A stretch of DNA of 64,000 nucleotides from Variovorax sp. OV329 (lineage in GTDB: Bacteria; Pseudomonadota; Gammaproteobacteria; Burkholderiales; Burkholderiaceae_C). The stretch is from the NCBI RefSeq assembly GCF_900114785.1, contig NZ_FOUG01000020.1:58698-122697 (forward strand), written 5' to 3'. A model generated the notes under the pieces. The model was given only the letters and a program-made list of their open reading frames with translations, had not been told where the DNA came from and ran no database searches. The stretch's first letter is position 1. Each line of letters starts with the position of its first letter. Made by a program: the position numbers and the translations under genes. Below are positions 18,196 to 24,977 of this stretch, piece after piece.

Positions 18196-18216
18196 AACCC
18201 TGCACTAGGCAGGGTT
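18196..18216 (-). terminator. Possible terminator after the crotonase gene
   Basis: A perfect 8-bp stem AACCCTGC/GCAGGGTT with a 5-nt loop lies between the enoyl-CoA hydratase gene and the ohrR promoter. On the minus strand it is followed by TTTGCTT rather than a clean T run, so it may be only partly efficient. Confidence 0.45.
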
Positions 18217-18278
18217 GAAGGGCGTTTCGACAGCGCTTCGAGGGCGCGAGGGCTTGGTGCCCTTTGAAAGGCCCGGGC

Positions 18279-19094
18279 TCAGCGCCCGGTAAAGCGTGAG
18301 GGCCGTCGCTCGATGAAGGAGCGCACGCCTTCGGCCGCGTCCTCGCTGTTGGACAGGCGCTTCTGCGTCTCGATGAATTCGGCCATGGCCGCCATCGGCC
18401 CGCTCTCGATGGCCTTGAGCACGTTCTGGCGCGTGGCCACCACCGCCAGCGGCGCCTGCGCGGCGATGCGATCGGCAATGCGCAGGGCCTCGTCCAGCTC
18501 CTCGCCGGCGGGCTTCACGCGCTGCACGAAGTTCAGGCGCAGCGCCTCGGCACTGTCGAACTCGTCGGCCGTGAGCAGGTGCAGCATCGCGTTGCCCAGG
18601 CCCGCGCGCTCGGCCATGCGCAGCGTGGCGCCGCCGGTGGCCATGATGCCGCGCTGCACCTCCAGCTGCGAGAAGCGGCAGTTGTCCGCCGCCACCACGA
18701 TGTCCGCGCCCAGCATCAGCTCGATGCCGACCGTGAAGCAGATGCCCTTCACGGCAGCCACCATCGGCTTGGTGCGCCGACGGTAGCCCGGCATGCCCAG
18801 GTCGTGCGGCTCCACTAGGCCGAAGGGCACGGCCTTCTCGCCGCGCTTCATGTACTCGGCGATGGCCGGCAGGTCCAGGCCCGCGGTGAAGTGGTCGCCG
18901 AAGGCATGCAGCACGCCCACCCGCAGCTCCGGGTCGTCGTCCAGCCGCGTATAGGCCTCGGCCAGCTGGCGAAACATGGGCGCGGTCCAGCCGTTGCGCT
19001 TGGCCGGGCGGTTGATGCCGATCAGCAGCACGTGGCCGCGCACTTCGGTGTCGATGCAGCCTTCGGCCGGCGGGGTGGTGGGCGTGACGCTCAT
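18279..19094 (-). CDS. Enoyl-CoA hydratase/isomerase (crotonase) family protein
   Basis: 271-residue crotonase-fold enzyme acting on an acyl-CoA. It has the oxyanion-hole segment HAFGDHFTAGLDL (about 63-75), the second loop KGICFTVGIELMLGADIVVAAD (about 116-137) and the C-terminal FIERRPSRFTGR typical of hydratases. One of the two usual catalytic Glu positions is retained in GIEL; whether it is a hydratase, isomerase or hydrolase cannot be decided. It follows a 3-hydroxyacyl-CoA dehydrogenase gene by 40 bp on the same strand, so both probably serve one beta-oxidation route. Confidence 0.85.
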   Translation of the reverse strand: MSVTPTTPPAEGCIDTEVRGHVLLIGINRPAKRNGWTAPMFRQLAEAYTRLDDDPELRVGVLHAFGDHFTAGLDLPAIAEYMKRGEKAVPFGLVEPHDLGMPGYRRRTKPMVAAVKGICFTVGIELMLGADIVVAADNCRFSQLEVQRGIMATGGATLRMAERAGLGNAMLHLLTADEFDSAEALRLNFVQRVKPAGEELDEALRIADRIAAQAPLAVVATRQNVLKAIESGPMAAMAEFIETQKRLSNSEDAAEGVRSFIERRPSRFTGR

Positions 19095-19134
19095 GCTGCC
19101 TTGTCTCCTGTTGTTCGTCGCCGTGCGCGGCGGA

Positions 19135-19983
19135 TCAGTATTTGTAGACGCCCTGGCTGGTCTTGCGGCCCAGCTGGCCCGCGGCCACCATTTCCTTGAG
19201 CAGCGGGCAGGGGCGGTACTTGGAATCGCCGAACTCCTCCAGGTACACCTCCATCACCGCCAGGCACACGTCCAGGCCGATCATGTCGGCCAGCGCCAGC
19301 GGGCCGATCGGCTGGTTGCAGCCCAGCTTCATGCCGGCGTCGATGTCCTCGGCGGTGGCCACGCCCTCGGCCAGCACGAAGAAGGCCTCGTTGATCATCG
19401 GCACCAGGATGCGGTTGACCACGAAGCCCGGCGCGTTCTTCACCGTGATGGGCGACTTGCCCAGACGCTCGGACAGCGCTTTCACCGCATCGTGCGTCGC
19501 GTCGCTGGTCAGGTAGCCGCGGATGATCTCCACCAGCGCCATCATCGGCACCGGGTTGAAGAAGTGCATGCCGATGAAGCGGTCGGGGCGCGAGGTGGCG
19601 GCCGCCAGCTTGGTGATGGAGATGGACGAGGTGTTGGAGGCGATGATCACCTCCGGCGCCAGCAGAGCGTCGATCTGCTTCAAGATCTTCAGCTTGAGCT
19701 CGTGGTTCTCGGTGGCCGCCTCGATGACCAGCTGGGCTTCCTTCAGGTCGTCGTAGTTGGTGCTGCCCTTGATGAGGGCCATGGCGGTGGCCTTCTGCTC
19801 GGCCGTCAGCTTTTCCTTCTTGATCAGGCGGTCGAGGCTGCCCGACACCGTCGCTACGCCCTTGTCGACCGCGCCCTGCGAGATGTCCACCATGACGGCG
19901 CGGATGCCCGCCACCGCGCAGGCCTGCGCGATGCCGTTGCCCATGGTGCCTGCGCCGATGATGCCGACGGTCTGGATGCTCAT
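19135..19983 (-). CDS. 3-hydroxybutyryl-CoA dehydrogenase
   Basis: 282-residue NAD(P)-dependent short-chain 3-hydroxyacyl-CoA dehydrogenase, normal length. The Rossmann fingerprint GIIGAGTMGNGIAQ is at residues 7-20, SNTSSISITKLA about 115, the catalytic His in IGMHFFNPVP about 138, and the C-terminal domain has APGFVVNRILVPMINEA. The start at 19983 is set by CAGGAG eight bases upstream. It is the first gene of a two-gene unit with the crotonase and flanks the type VI island. Confidence 0.92.
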   Translation of the reverse strand: MSIQTVGIIGAGTMGNGIAQACAVAGIRAVMVDISQGAVDKGVATVSGSLDRLIKKEKLTAEQKATAMALIKGSTNYDDLKEAQLVIEAATENHELKLKILKQIDALLAPEVIIASNTSSISITKLAAATSRPDRFIGMHFFNPVPMMALVEIIRGYLTSDATHDAVKALSERLGKSPITVKNAPGFVVNRILVPMINEAFFVLAEGVATAEDIDAGMKLGCNQPIGPLALADMIGLDVCLAVMEVYLEEFGDSKYRPCPLLKEMVAAGQLGRKTSQGVYKY

Positions 19984-20257
19984 GTGAATTACTCCTGGAA
20001 ACAATGGTGAAACGACAAAAAGGGTGGCCTTCGCGGCCGAAATACCCAACATTGTCGCGAAGAAAAAGCCAATCTTGCAGCCGCTTGCCATGAACAAGCG
20101 TTGGATCTGGCAAAGTGACGGCGCAGGATTCACCTGCAGCAGGGAGTGAATAAAACATGAAACCGACCATGAGTCGGGCCGTCTGGCATCGCCGGGCCCG
20201 TCAATCCACCGCTCACATTACTTTTCAGACCGCCCGCCTTGGATCGGATGGTGTTCG

Positions 20258-20799
20258 ATGAGTAGCCTCGGGTGGATTCGCAGAGGCGACGAGGCAGCGT
20301 GCGGCGCTGTTGTAGACGAGGGGCTTGCGAACTTCGTCAGCCATGGCGTCGAGGTCAGCTACCAGGGGGCTCGCATGAGGTGTCCAAGACACTGTGTCAT
20401 CGCCGAGGGCCTTGAGCAGTGCACGCTTCCCAATGGCCGAAAGAGACCCCACCACGGCCACAGGACCAGCGGCGGATGCCCGCTTATTTCGACATGCAAT
20501 GGTGTCGACGGCTGGGGCGGCAACGGAAACCTGGCGCCGGCAAGCTTCTTCCAGAACGCCGATGGCCAATGGATCGAGGTAGCTGCGCCAGGGCCTGCCC
20601 AGGCTGTGCTAGATGAGATGCCGCGCCTTGTAGGTCAATCTATGGAAGGCGTGCCCTATTTCATCAAGACGGCCGACGGCAGAACGTTCGCTGGAAAGAC
20701 TCAAGCAGGGGGTCTGCTGCCTCGCATCGAGTCGCCTCACGATTTCGAGGTCTACTGGGTGACGAGGCCTTGGCGCAAGCAGGGAGCTCGGCGCATTGA
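20258..20799 (+). CDS. PAAR-type T6SS tip protein with apparent C-terminal frameshift
   Basis: PAAR proteins cap the VgrG spike of type VI secretion systems and carry effectors. Residues 5-85 form a PAAR-like fold: RRGDEAACGAVVDEG, then ARMRCPRHCVIAEG and TSGGCPLISTCNG. The C-terminal part, GVPYFIKTADGRTFAGKT...LLPRIESPHDFEVYW, matches a Burkholderiales PAAR subfamily that normally ends in WGDEALA. Here the frame as read continues from YW into unrelated residues to 20929. Adding one G to the GGG run at 20757-20759 restores GDEALAQAGSSAH and a stop at 20797-20799, overlapping the amidase start. Either a real frameshift or a base-call error. Base composition is lower in GC than flanking genes. 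Confidence 0.7.
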
Positions 20800-21428
20800 C
20801 CAAGAAGCTGGCAATGCAAGCCGTGGTGCCGACGAACGCGGTGAAGGATTCTGTTTGCCGCATCAATGTGGAGGAGGTGACCTTTGCACAGTTGTGGGAT
20901 GCCTACGTCACGGGGAATCCATTTCGTGACGCGAAGACGGGTGAGGTTCCACTGGGCTACGGCAATCAGTGCGCCATCCGGATGAGCGCCACGCTTCACA
21001 AGTTAGGTGTGGAGATGAAGTCCTACACGCCGACCCACGTCACCGTGAAGCCGGGCAACGTCTTCGGCAGGATTCTGCTCAATGGCAAGTACACGGCGAC
21101 GCGCGCTGATCAGATGGGCTCATGGCTCAGCAAGCAGCCGTTCTGCGGCTTGCCGCCCCGGCCGGAAAACATCACGGGCAAGGATTGGGAGTCCAAGGTC
21201 AAGGGCAGGACTGGAATCATCATGTTCGACGGGTATTGGATTCGGGCCGGCGAGTCTGCGGCCGATGCGAGCGGAGGACACATCGACCTTTGGAATGGCT
21301 CTCGGATGACCCTAAGTCCAGCGTCCATCGGCCGGTGGTTGGGCATGAGTCGATTCGTCCCAGAATTGCCGATGGGTTGGTCAGATCTTGCGGAATCGAA
21401 GGTCATCCTTTTCTGGGAGGTCAAGTGA
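20796..21428 (+). CDS. tae4: Tae4-family type VI amidase effector
   Basis: 210-residue peptidoglycan amidase of the Tae4 family, a periplasm-acting T6SS toxin cleaving the D-Glu/mDAP stem bond. The catalytic Cys is C59 in GYGNQCAIRMS and the catalytic His is H162 in GGHIDLWNG; W166 and the WSDLAESKVILFWEVK tail are also family-typical. The TTG at 20796 is preferred: it has AGGGAG nine bases upstream and overlaps the restored PAAR stop. ATG at 20814 is the alternative. The stop overlaps the next start (GTGA). Sequence context shows an orphan effector module; no T6SS core genes are in the window. Confidence 0.88.
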   Translation: MTKKLAMQAVVPTNAVKDSVCRINVEEVTFAQLWDAYVTGNPFRDAKTGEVPLGYGNQCAIRMSATLHKLGVEMKSYTPTHVTVKPGNVFGRILLNGKYTATRADQMGSWLSKQPFCGLPPRPENITGKDWESKVKGRTGIIMFDGYWIRAGESAADASGGHIDLWNGSRMTLSPASIGRWLGMSRFVPELPMGWSDLAESKVILFWEVK

Positions 21429-21769
21429 TTCGAAGGCTCTCGATTGCGGGACTCTTTCTCCTGCTAGGCTTTCCCAGTCTTCTGGTATTCGAACAGCTTT
21501 ACGGTTGGTTTTGCAATACGTTTTCAGTTCTTTGCGCTCGCTACAAGGGCCCCTGCCCAGACCTCGACAGCTGTGACGCCGACTTCCTGCGAAGTCTGGC
21601 GATCGGAGCCTTCTATTTGGGCCCTTCCGCTGTGTTCGCCGCGACGGCTTTCTTGTGTGCGCATCGCCCGCGCAGAATGATTCAATGGGCTTCACTTGTC
21701 GTGGTCCTCGTGCTGGGTCATTCCGTGGTCGCATCGCTACTTATTCAACTTGGCATTCGCATCTCCTAG
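21425..21769 (+). CDS. Three-helix membrane protein, candidate Tae4 immunity protein
   Basis: 114-residue membrane protein. Predicted helices lie at about residues 5-25, 52-72 and 80-104; the first loop is Cys-rich (CNTFSVLCARYKGPCPDLDSC) and could face the periplasm. It starts with GTG overlapping the tae4 stop and has GGGAGG just upstream, so it is tightly coupled to the toxin gene, the position of immunity genes. Known Tai4 proteins are soluble periplasmic proteins, so this would be a different type. Decayed relatives follow downstream. Immunity is an inference from position. Confidence 0.65.
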   Translation: MIRRLSIAGLFLLLGFPSLLVFEQLYGWFCNTFSVLCARYKGPCPDLDSCDADFLRSLAIGAFYLGPSAVFAATAFLCAHRPRRMIQWASLVVVLVLGHSVVASLLIQLGIRIS

Positions 21770-21826
21770 TCGCAAAGCGTTCGTGCGCCCCCAGGCAATC
21801 TCTCCGCATACCACGGCGACGCGCGA

Positions 21827-21883
21827 CCAGCTTATTCCGACCACCGAGAATCGAAGCTGATTCCTTTCTTTGAGGTTAAGTAG
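21827..21883 (+). pseudogene. Remnant of a tae4 3' end (copy 1)
   Basis: The frame reads PAYSDHRESKLIPFFEVK then stop. It aligns without gaps to the last 18 residues of the intact amidase, MGWSDLAESKVILFWEVK, with S-D, E-S-K, I, F and E-V-K identical. No open effector body precedes it. It is followed at 21887 by another membrane-protein-like frame, repeating the effector-then-immunity order. Confidence 0.65.
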
Positions 21884-21886
21884 AGC

Positions 21887-22164
21887 ATGCGTAGGGCCTT
21901 CATATTCGTTCTCTGGCTCTTGTTCGGCACTTGTTCGACTTGGTGCCTCATGCTCTTGAAGTCGCGTTCAACACGAACGTATGCCGTGAATCCTGCCCCG
22001 CTCAACTGAAGGCTGTCTCCTTGGGGGTCTACGCCGCGATGCCAGTCGCATGGGGAATCTTCTTGATGCGGCTGCCCGGCCTGCCACTGGCAAGAGGCAT
22101 CTTCCCCTTGGTTGCGCTGTTGGGTTTCCCTAGTCTGGTGATAGTCGAGCAGTTGTGCCGTTTT
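21887..22164 (+). pseudogene. Broken paralogue of the candidate immunity protein (copy 2)
   Basis: An ATG at 21887, four bases after the copy-1 amidase tail, opens a hydrophobic frame (MRRAFIFVLWLLFG...). It changes frame near 21955 and continues as VAFNTNVCRESCPAQLKAVS and later PLVALLGFPSLVIVEQL, before running into a second amidase tail. The arrangement of a first helix, a short Cys-containing loop and two more helices matches the intact membrane protein at 21425. At least one frameshift and loss of the original stop make it nonfunctional as read. Confidence 0.5.
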
Positions 22165-22203
22165 GCGGCGAACTCGAAAACCATCCTCTTTTGGGAGATG
22201 AAA
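22165..22203 (+). pseudogene. Remnant of a tae4 3' end (copy 2)
   Basis: Thirteen codons, AANSKTILFWEMK, match the intact amidase tail LAESKVILFWEVK. In the intact locus the toxin stop and immunity start share GTGA. Here the equivalent bases are ACGA, so both the stop of the effector and the start of the following immunity-like frame are lost. Confidence 0.65.
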
Positions 22204-22545
22204 CGATTCGTCGGCTCGCGGTAGCAACCGCCTTCGCTTTACTCGGCATTCCTAGCTTGCTAGTGCTTCATCACCTTTACGGCTGGCTTTGCACAACTTT
22301 TACGAACACCTGCGCTCCATATCGCGGTCCATGTCCGAGCTGGACGCCTGTGCTTACGACTTGGGCCATAGTCTCATGATTGGCATGTTCATTCTTGGCC
22401 CTCTCACAGTCTTCGGACTGGTCGCCTTCGCTCTTCAATCCGCCCTCGTGGTCCAGTTTGATGGGGTCTGCTGACCATCGGGCTCGTCCTTGTGCATTCC
22501 TTGGTCGCGATCTCCTTCATTCAGCTTCGAAATCGCCTGCTTTAG
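22203..22545 (+). pseudogene. Broken paralogue of the candidate immunity protein (copy 3)
   Basis: Starting at the lost start codon (ACG at 22203) the frame reads TIRRLAVATAFALLGIPSLL...HHLYGWLCTTF and APYRGPCP, clearly similar to VIRRLSIAGLFLLLGFPSLL, QLYGWFCNTF and ARYKGPCP of the intact protein. It then shifts frame to ELDACAYDLGHSLMIGMFILGP, and again near 22470 to TIGLVLVHSLVAISFIQL before a stop at 22543-22545. Two frameshifts and a missing start make it a pseudogene. Confidence 0.75.
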
Positions 22546-22661
22546 GCAAACAACAGTCTTGCAGCTTGCGACCTTTCGGCTCGATGCCGAAGCCGGAAGA
22601 GATCGCTGAATGGGCCCGGGAAAAAGTCAAAGGTCGCACCTGGATCAACGGCGTCTATTGA
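22546..22661 (+). pseudogene. Remnant of a tae4 internal segment (copy 3)
   Basis: The frame GKQQSCSLRPFGSMPKPE then EIAEWAREKVKGRTWINGVY matches residues 112-148 of the intact amidase (SKQPFCGLPPRPENITGKDW, ESKVKGRT). It has neither the catalytic Cys nor His region and stops 50 bp before purT. It marks the right edge of the type VI island. Confidence 0.65.
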
Positions 22662-22711
22662 GGGCTCGGCCATTTCTCGAGGGATCCGCAGAACGTCGTA
22701 AAGTCGCCGGC

Positions 22712-23914
22712 ATGACCACCCTCGGCACCCCCCTCTCTCCCTCGGCAACCCGCGTCATGCTCCTGGGCTCCGGCGAACTCGGCAAGGAAGTGCTGATCGC
22801 CCTTCAGCGCCTGGGCGTGGAGACCATCGCGGTCGACCGCTACGAGAACGCCCCCGGCCAGCAGGTGGCACACCACGCTCGCACCATCACCATGAGCGAC
22901 CCCGAGCAGCTCAAGGCCCTGATCGAAGCCGAGAAGCCGATGCTGGTCGTGCCCGAGATCGAGGCCATCGCGACGCCCATGCTGCAGCAGCTGGAAGACG
23001 CCGGCGTGGTGCGCGTCATTCCTACCGCGCGCGCCGCGCGCCTCACCATGGACCGAGAGGGCATCCGCCGTCTCGCCGCCGAGACACTGGGCCTGGCCAC
23101 CAGCCCGTACAAGTTCTGCGACTCGCTGGAAGAGCTGCAGGCCGCCATCGATGGCGGAATCGGCTATCCCTGCGTGGTGAAGCCGGTGATGAGCAGCTCC
23201 GGCAAGGGCCAGAGCAAGATCGACGGCCCCGACGACGTCAAGAAGGCCTGGGACTACGCCATGGCCGGCGGCCGCGTGAGCCATGGCCGCGTGATCGTCG
23301 AGGGCTTCATCGACTTCGACTACGAGATCACCCTGCTCACCGTGCGTGCCCTGGGCGAGGACGGCCAGGTGCAGACGCACTTCTGCGAGCCCATCGGCCA
23401 CCTGCAGGTCAGCGGCGACTACGTCGAGAGCTGGCAGCCGCATCCCATGGCCCCGGCCGCGCTGCAGAAGGCGCAGGCCATCGCGCAAGCCGTGACGGCC
23501 GACCTGGGCGGCCAGGGCCTGTTCGGCGTGGAGCTCTTCGTCAAGGGCGAGCAGGTGTGGTTCAGCGAAGTGAGCCCGCGTCCGCACGACACCGGCATGG
23601 TCACCATGGCCACCCAGTGGCTCAACGAATTCGAGCTGCACGCCCGCGCCATCCTCGGCCTGCCGGTGGACACCAGCCTCAAGAGCCCCGGCGCGAGCGC
23701 GGTGGTCTATGGCGGCGTGGATGCCCAGGGCATCGTCTTCGATGGCGTGGAGCAGGCGCTGCAGGTGCCCGGCGTGGACGTGCGCCTGTTCGGCAAGCCC
23801 GAGAGCTTCGTCAAGCGCCGCATGGGCGTGGCGCTGGCGCATGCGGCGGACATCGACGCCGCGCGCAACCGGGCGCGGCAGGCGGCCAGCCGCATCAAGC
23901 CGCGCACCGCCTGA
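22712..23914 (+). CDS. purT: PurT, formate-dependent GAR transformylase
   Basis: 400-residue ATP-grasp enzyme that makes formyl-GAR from GAR, formate and ATP in purine biosynthesis. It has the N-terminal MLLGSGELGKEV, the ATP-grasp core YPCVVKPVMSSSGKGQS (about 150-166) and the metal-binding region ELFVKGEQVWFSEVSPRPHDTGMVT (about 275-300). The ATG at 22712 is chosen as in family members; an in-frame ATG at 22610 would read through the amidase remnant. It abuts the type VI island on its right side. Confidence 0.96.
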   Translation: MTTLGTPLSPSATRVMLLGSGELGKEVLIALQRLGVETIAVDRYENAPGQQVAHHARTITMSDPEQLKALIEAEKPMLVVPEIEAIATPMLQQLEDAGVVRVIPTARAARLTMDREGIRRLAAETLGLATSPYKFCDSLEELQAAIDGGIGYPCVVKPVMSSSGKGQSKIDGPDDVKKAWDYAMAGGRVSHGRVIVEGFIDFDYEITLLTVRALGEDGQVQTHFCEPIGHLQVSGDYVESWQPHPMAPAALQKAQAIAQAVTADLGGQGLFGVELFVKGEQVWFSEVSPRPHDTGMVTMATQWLNEFELHARAILGLPVDTSLKSPGASAVVYGGVDAQGIVFDGVEQALQVPGVDVRLFGKPESFVKRRMGVALAHAADIDAARNRARQAASRIKPRTA

Positions 23915-23920
23915 GCCTCC

Positions 23921-24931
23921 ATGCGGCGCGCCTTGCGGTTCATCGCTGCGCTGCTGCTGGGCGTCCTGGTGCTGGCGCTCGCCTTTGCGCTGGTGCAGCT
24001 CCACAGGCATCCGCCGCTCGAGCCCTATGCCGGCCTGACCCTGCCCGAGGCGGGCGCGGCGCCCGGCGCCGTGCGGGTTCGATTCGGCGGCGTGGCCACG
24101 CTGCTCTTCGACGACGGCGAGACCGCCTGGATGACCGACGGCTTCTTCTCGCGCCCCGGCTTCTGGACCACCCTGGCCATGCCCATCGGCCCCGACGCCG
24201 CGCGCATCGACGATGCGCTGCGCCGCATGGGCGTGACGCGCCTCGCGGCCGTCGTGCCGGTGCATTCGCACTACGACCACGCCATGGATTCACCGGTGGT
24301 GGCCAAGCGCACCGGCGCGAAGCTGATCGGCTCCGCGTCCACCTTGCACATCGGCGGCGGCCTGGGTCTTTCGCCAGAACAGATGCAAGAGGTCTCGCCC
24401 GGCCAGACGGTGCGGCTGGGCCGGTTCACGCTGCGCTTCATCGCCGGCCGCCACAGCCCCACGCCCTACAGCGACGGCCACTCGGTGGAGAACATCGAGG
24501 CCGACCTGGTGCCGCCGCGGCGCGTGTCGGCCTGGCGCGAGGGGCAGGTGTGGTCGCTGCACGTCAGCCACGACGGCGGCGGCAGCTGGCTGGTGCAGGG
24601 CAGCGCCGGCTTCGTCCCCGGCGCCCTGGCAGGCCTGCACGCGGACACCGTGTTCCTGGGCACCGGCACCCTGGGCCGCAAGGACGAGGCCTATCGCAGC
24701 GCCTACTGGAAGGAGACCGTGCAGGCCGTGGGCGCGAAGCAGGTGGTGCCCATCCACTGGGACGACTTCTGGCGCCCGCTGGACGAACCGCTGCTGGCCA
24801 TGCCCTACCTCTTCGACGATTTCGGCGCGGCCATGCTGGACCTGCAGGCGCGCGCGGTGGCCAGCGGCGTGCGGGTGCGCATGCCGCCGCTGTTCGTGCC
24901 TTTCGCGCCCACTGCGCCTTCCGCGCCCTAG
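23921..24931 (+). CDS. MBL-fold metallo-hydrolase, membrane-anchored or exported
   Basis: 336-residue metallo-beta-lactamase-fold protein. A hydrophobic N-terminus (about residues 5-27) is a signal anchor or signal peptide. The metal-binding motif HSHYDH is at 115-120, with further candidate ligands GRHSPTPYSDGHS (about 173) and VPIHWDDFW (about 280). The substrate is unknown. It starts 6 bp after the purT stop, so it may share its transcript, but a functional link is not evident. Confidence 0.82.
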   Translation: MRRALRFIAALLLGVLVLALAFALVQLHRHPPLEPYAGLTLPEAGAAPGAVRVRFGGVATLLFDDGETAWMTDGFFSRPGFWTTLAMPIGPDAARIDDALRRMGVTRLAAVVPVHSHYDHAMDSPVVAKRTGAKLIGSASTLHIGGGLGLSPEQMQEVSPGQTVRLGRFTLRFIAGRHSPTPYSDGHSVENIEADLVPPRRVSAWREGQVWSLHVSHDGGGSWLVQGSAGFVPGALAGLHADTVFLGTGTLGRKDEAYRSAYWKETVQAVGAKQVVPIHWDDFWRPLDEPLLAMPYLFDDFGAAMLDLQARAVASGVRVRMPPLFVPFAPTAPSAP

Positions 24932-24977
24932 CCACTTTCCGCAAGCCCGCGCCGCGCGCTCGCCCTAGGCTAGTGCG

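Noticed and set aside
20225..20569. A 114-codon minus-strand frame opposite the PAAR gene
   Set aside because: The plus-strand frame has PAAR motifs; the minus-strand one has none and no ribosome binding site.
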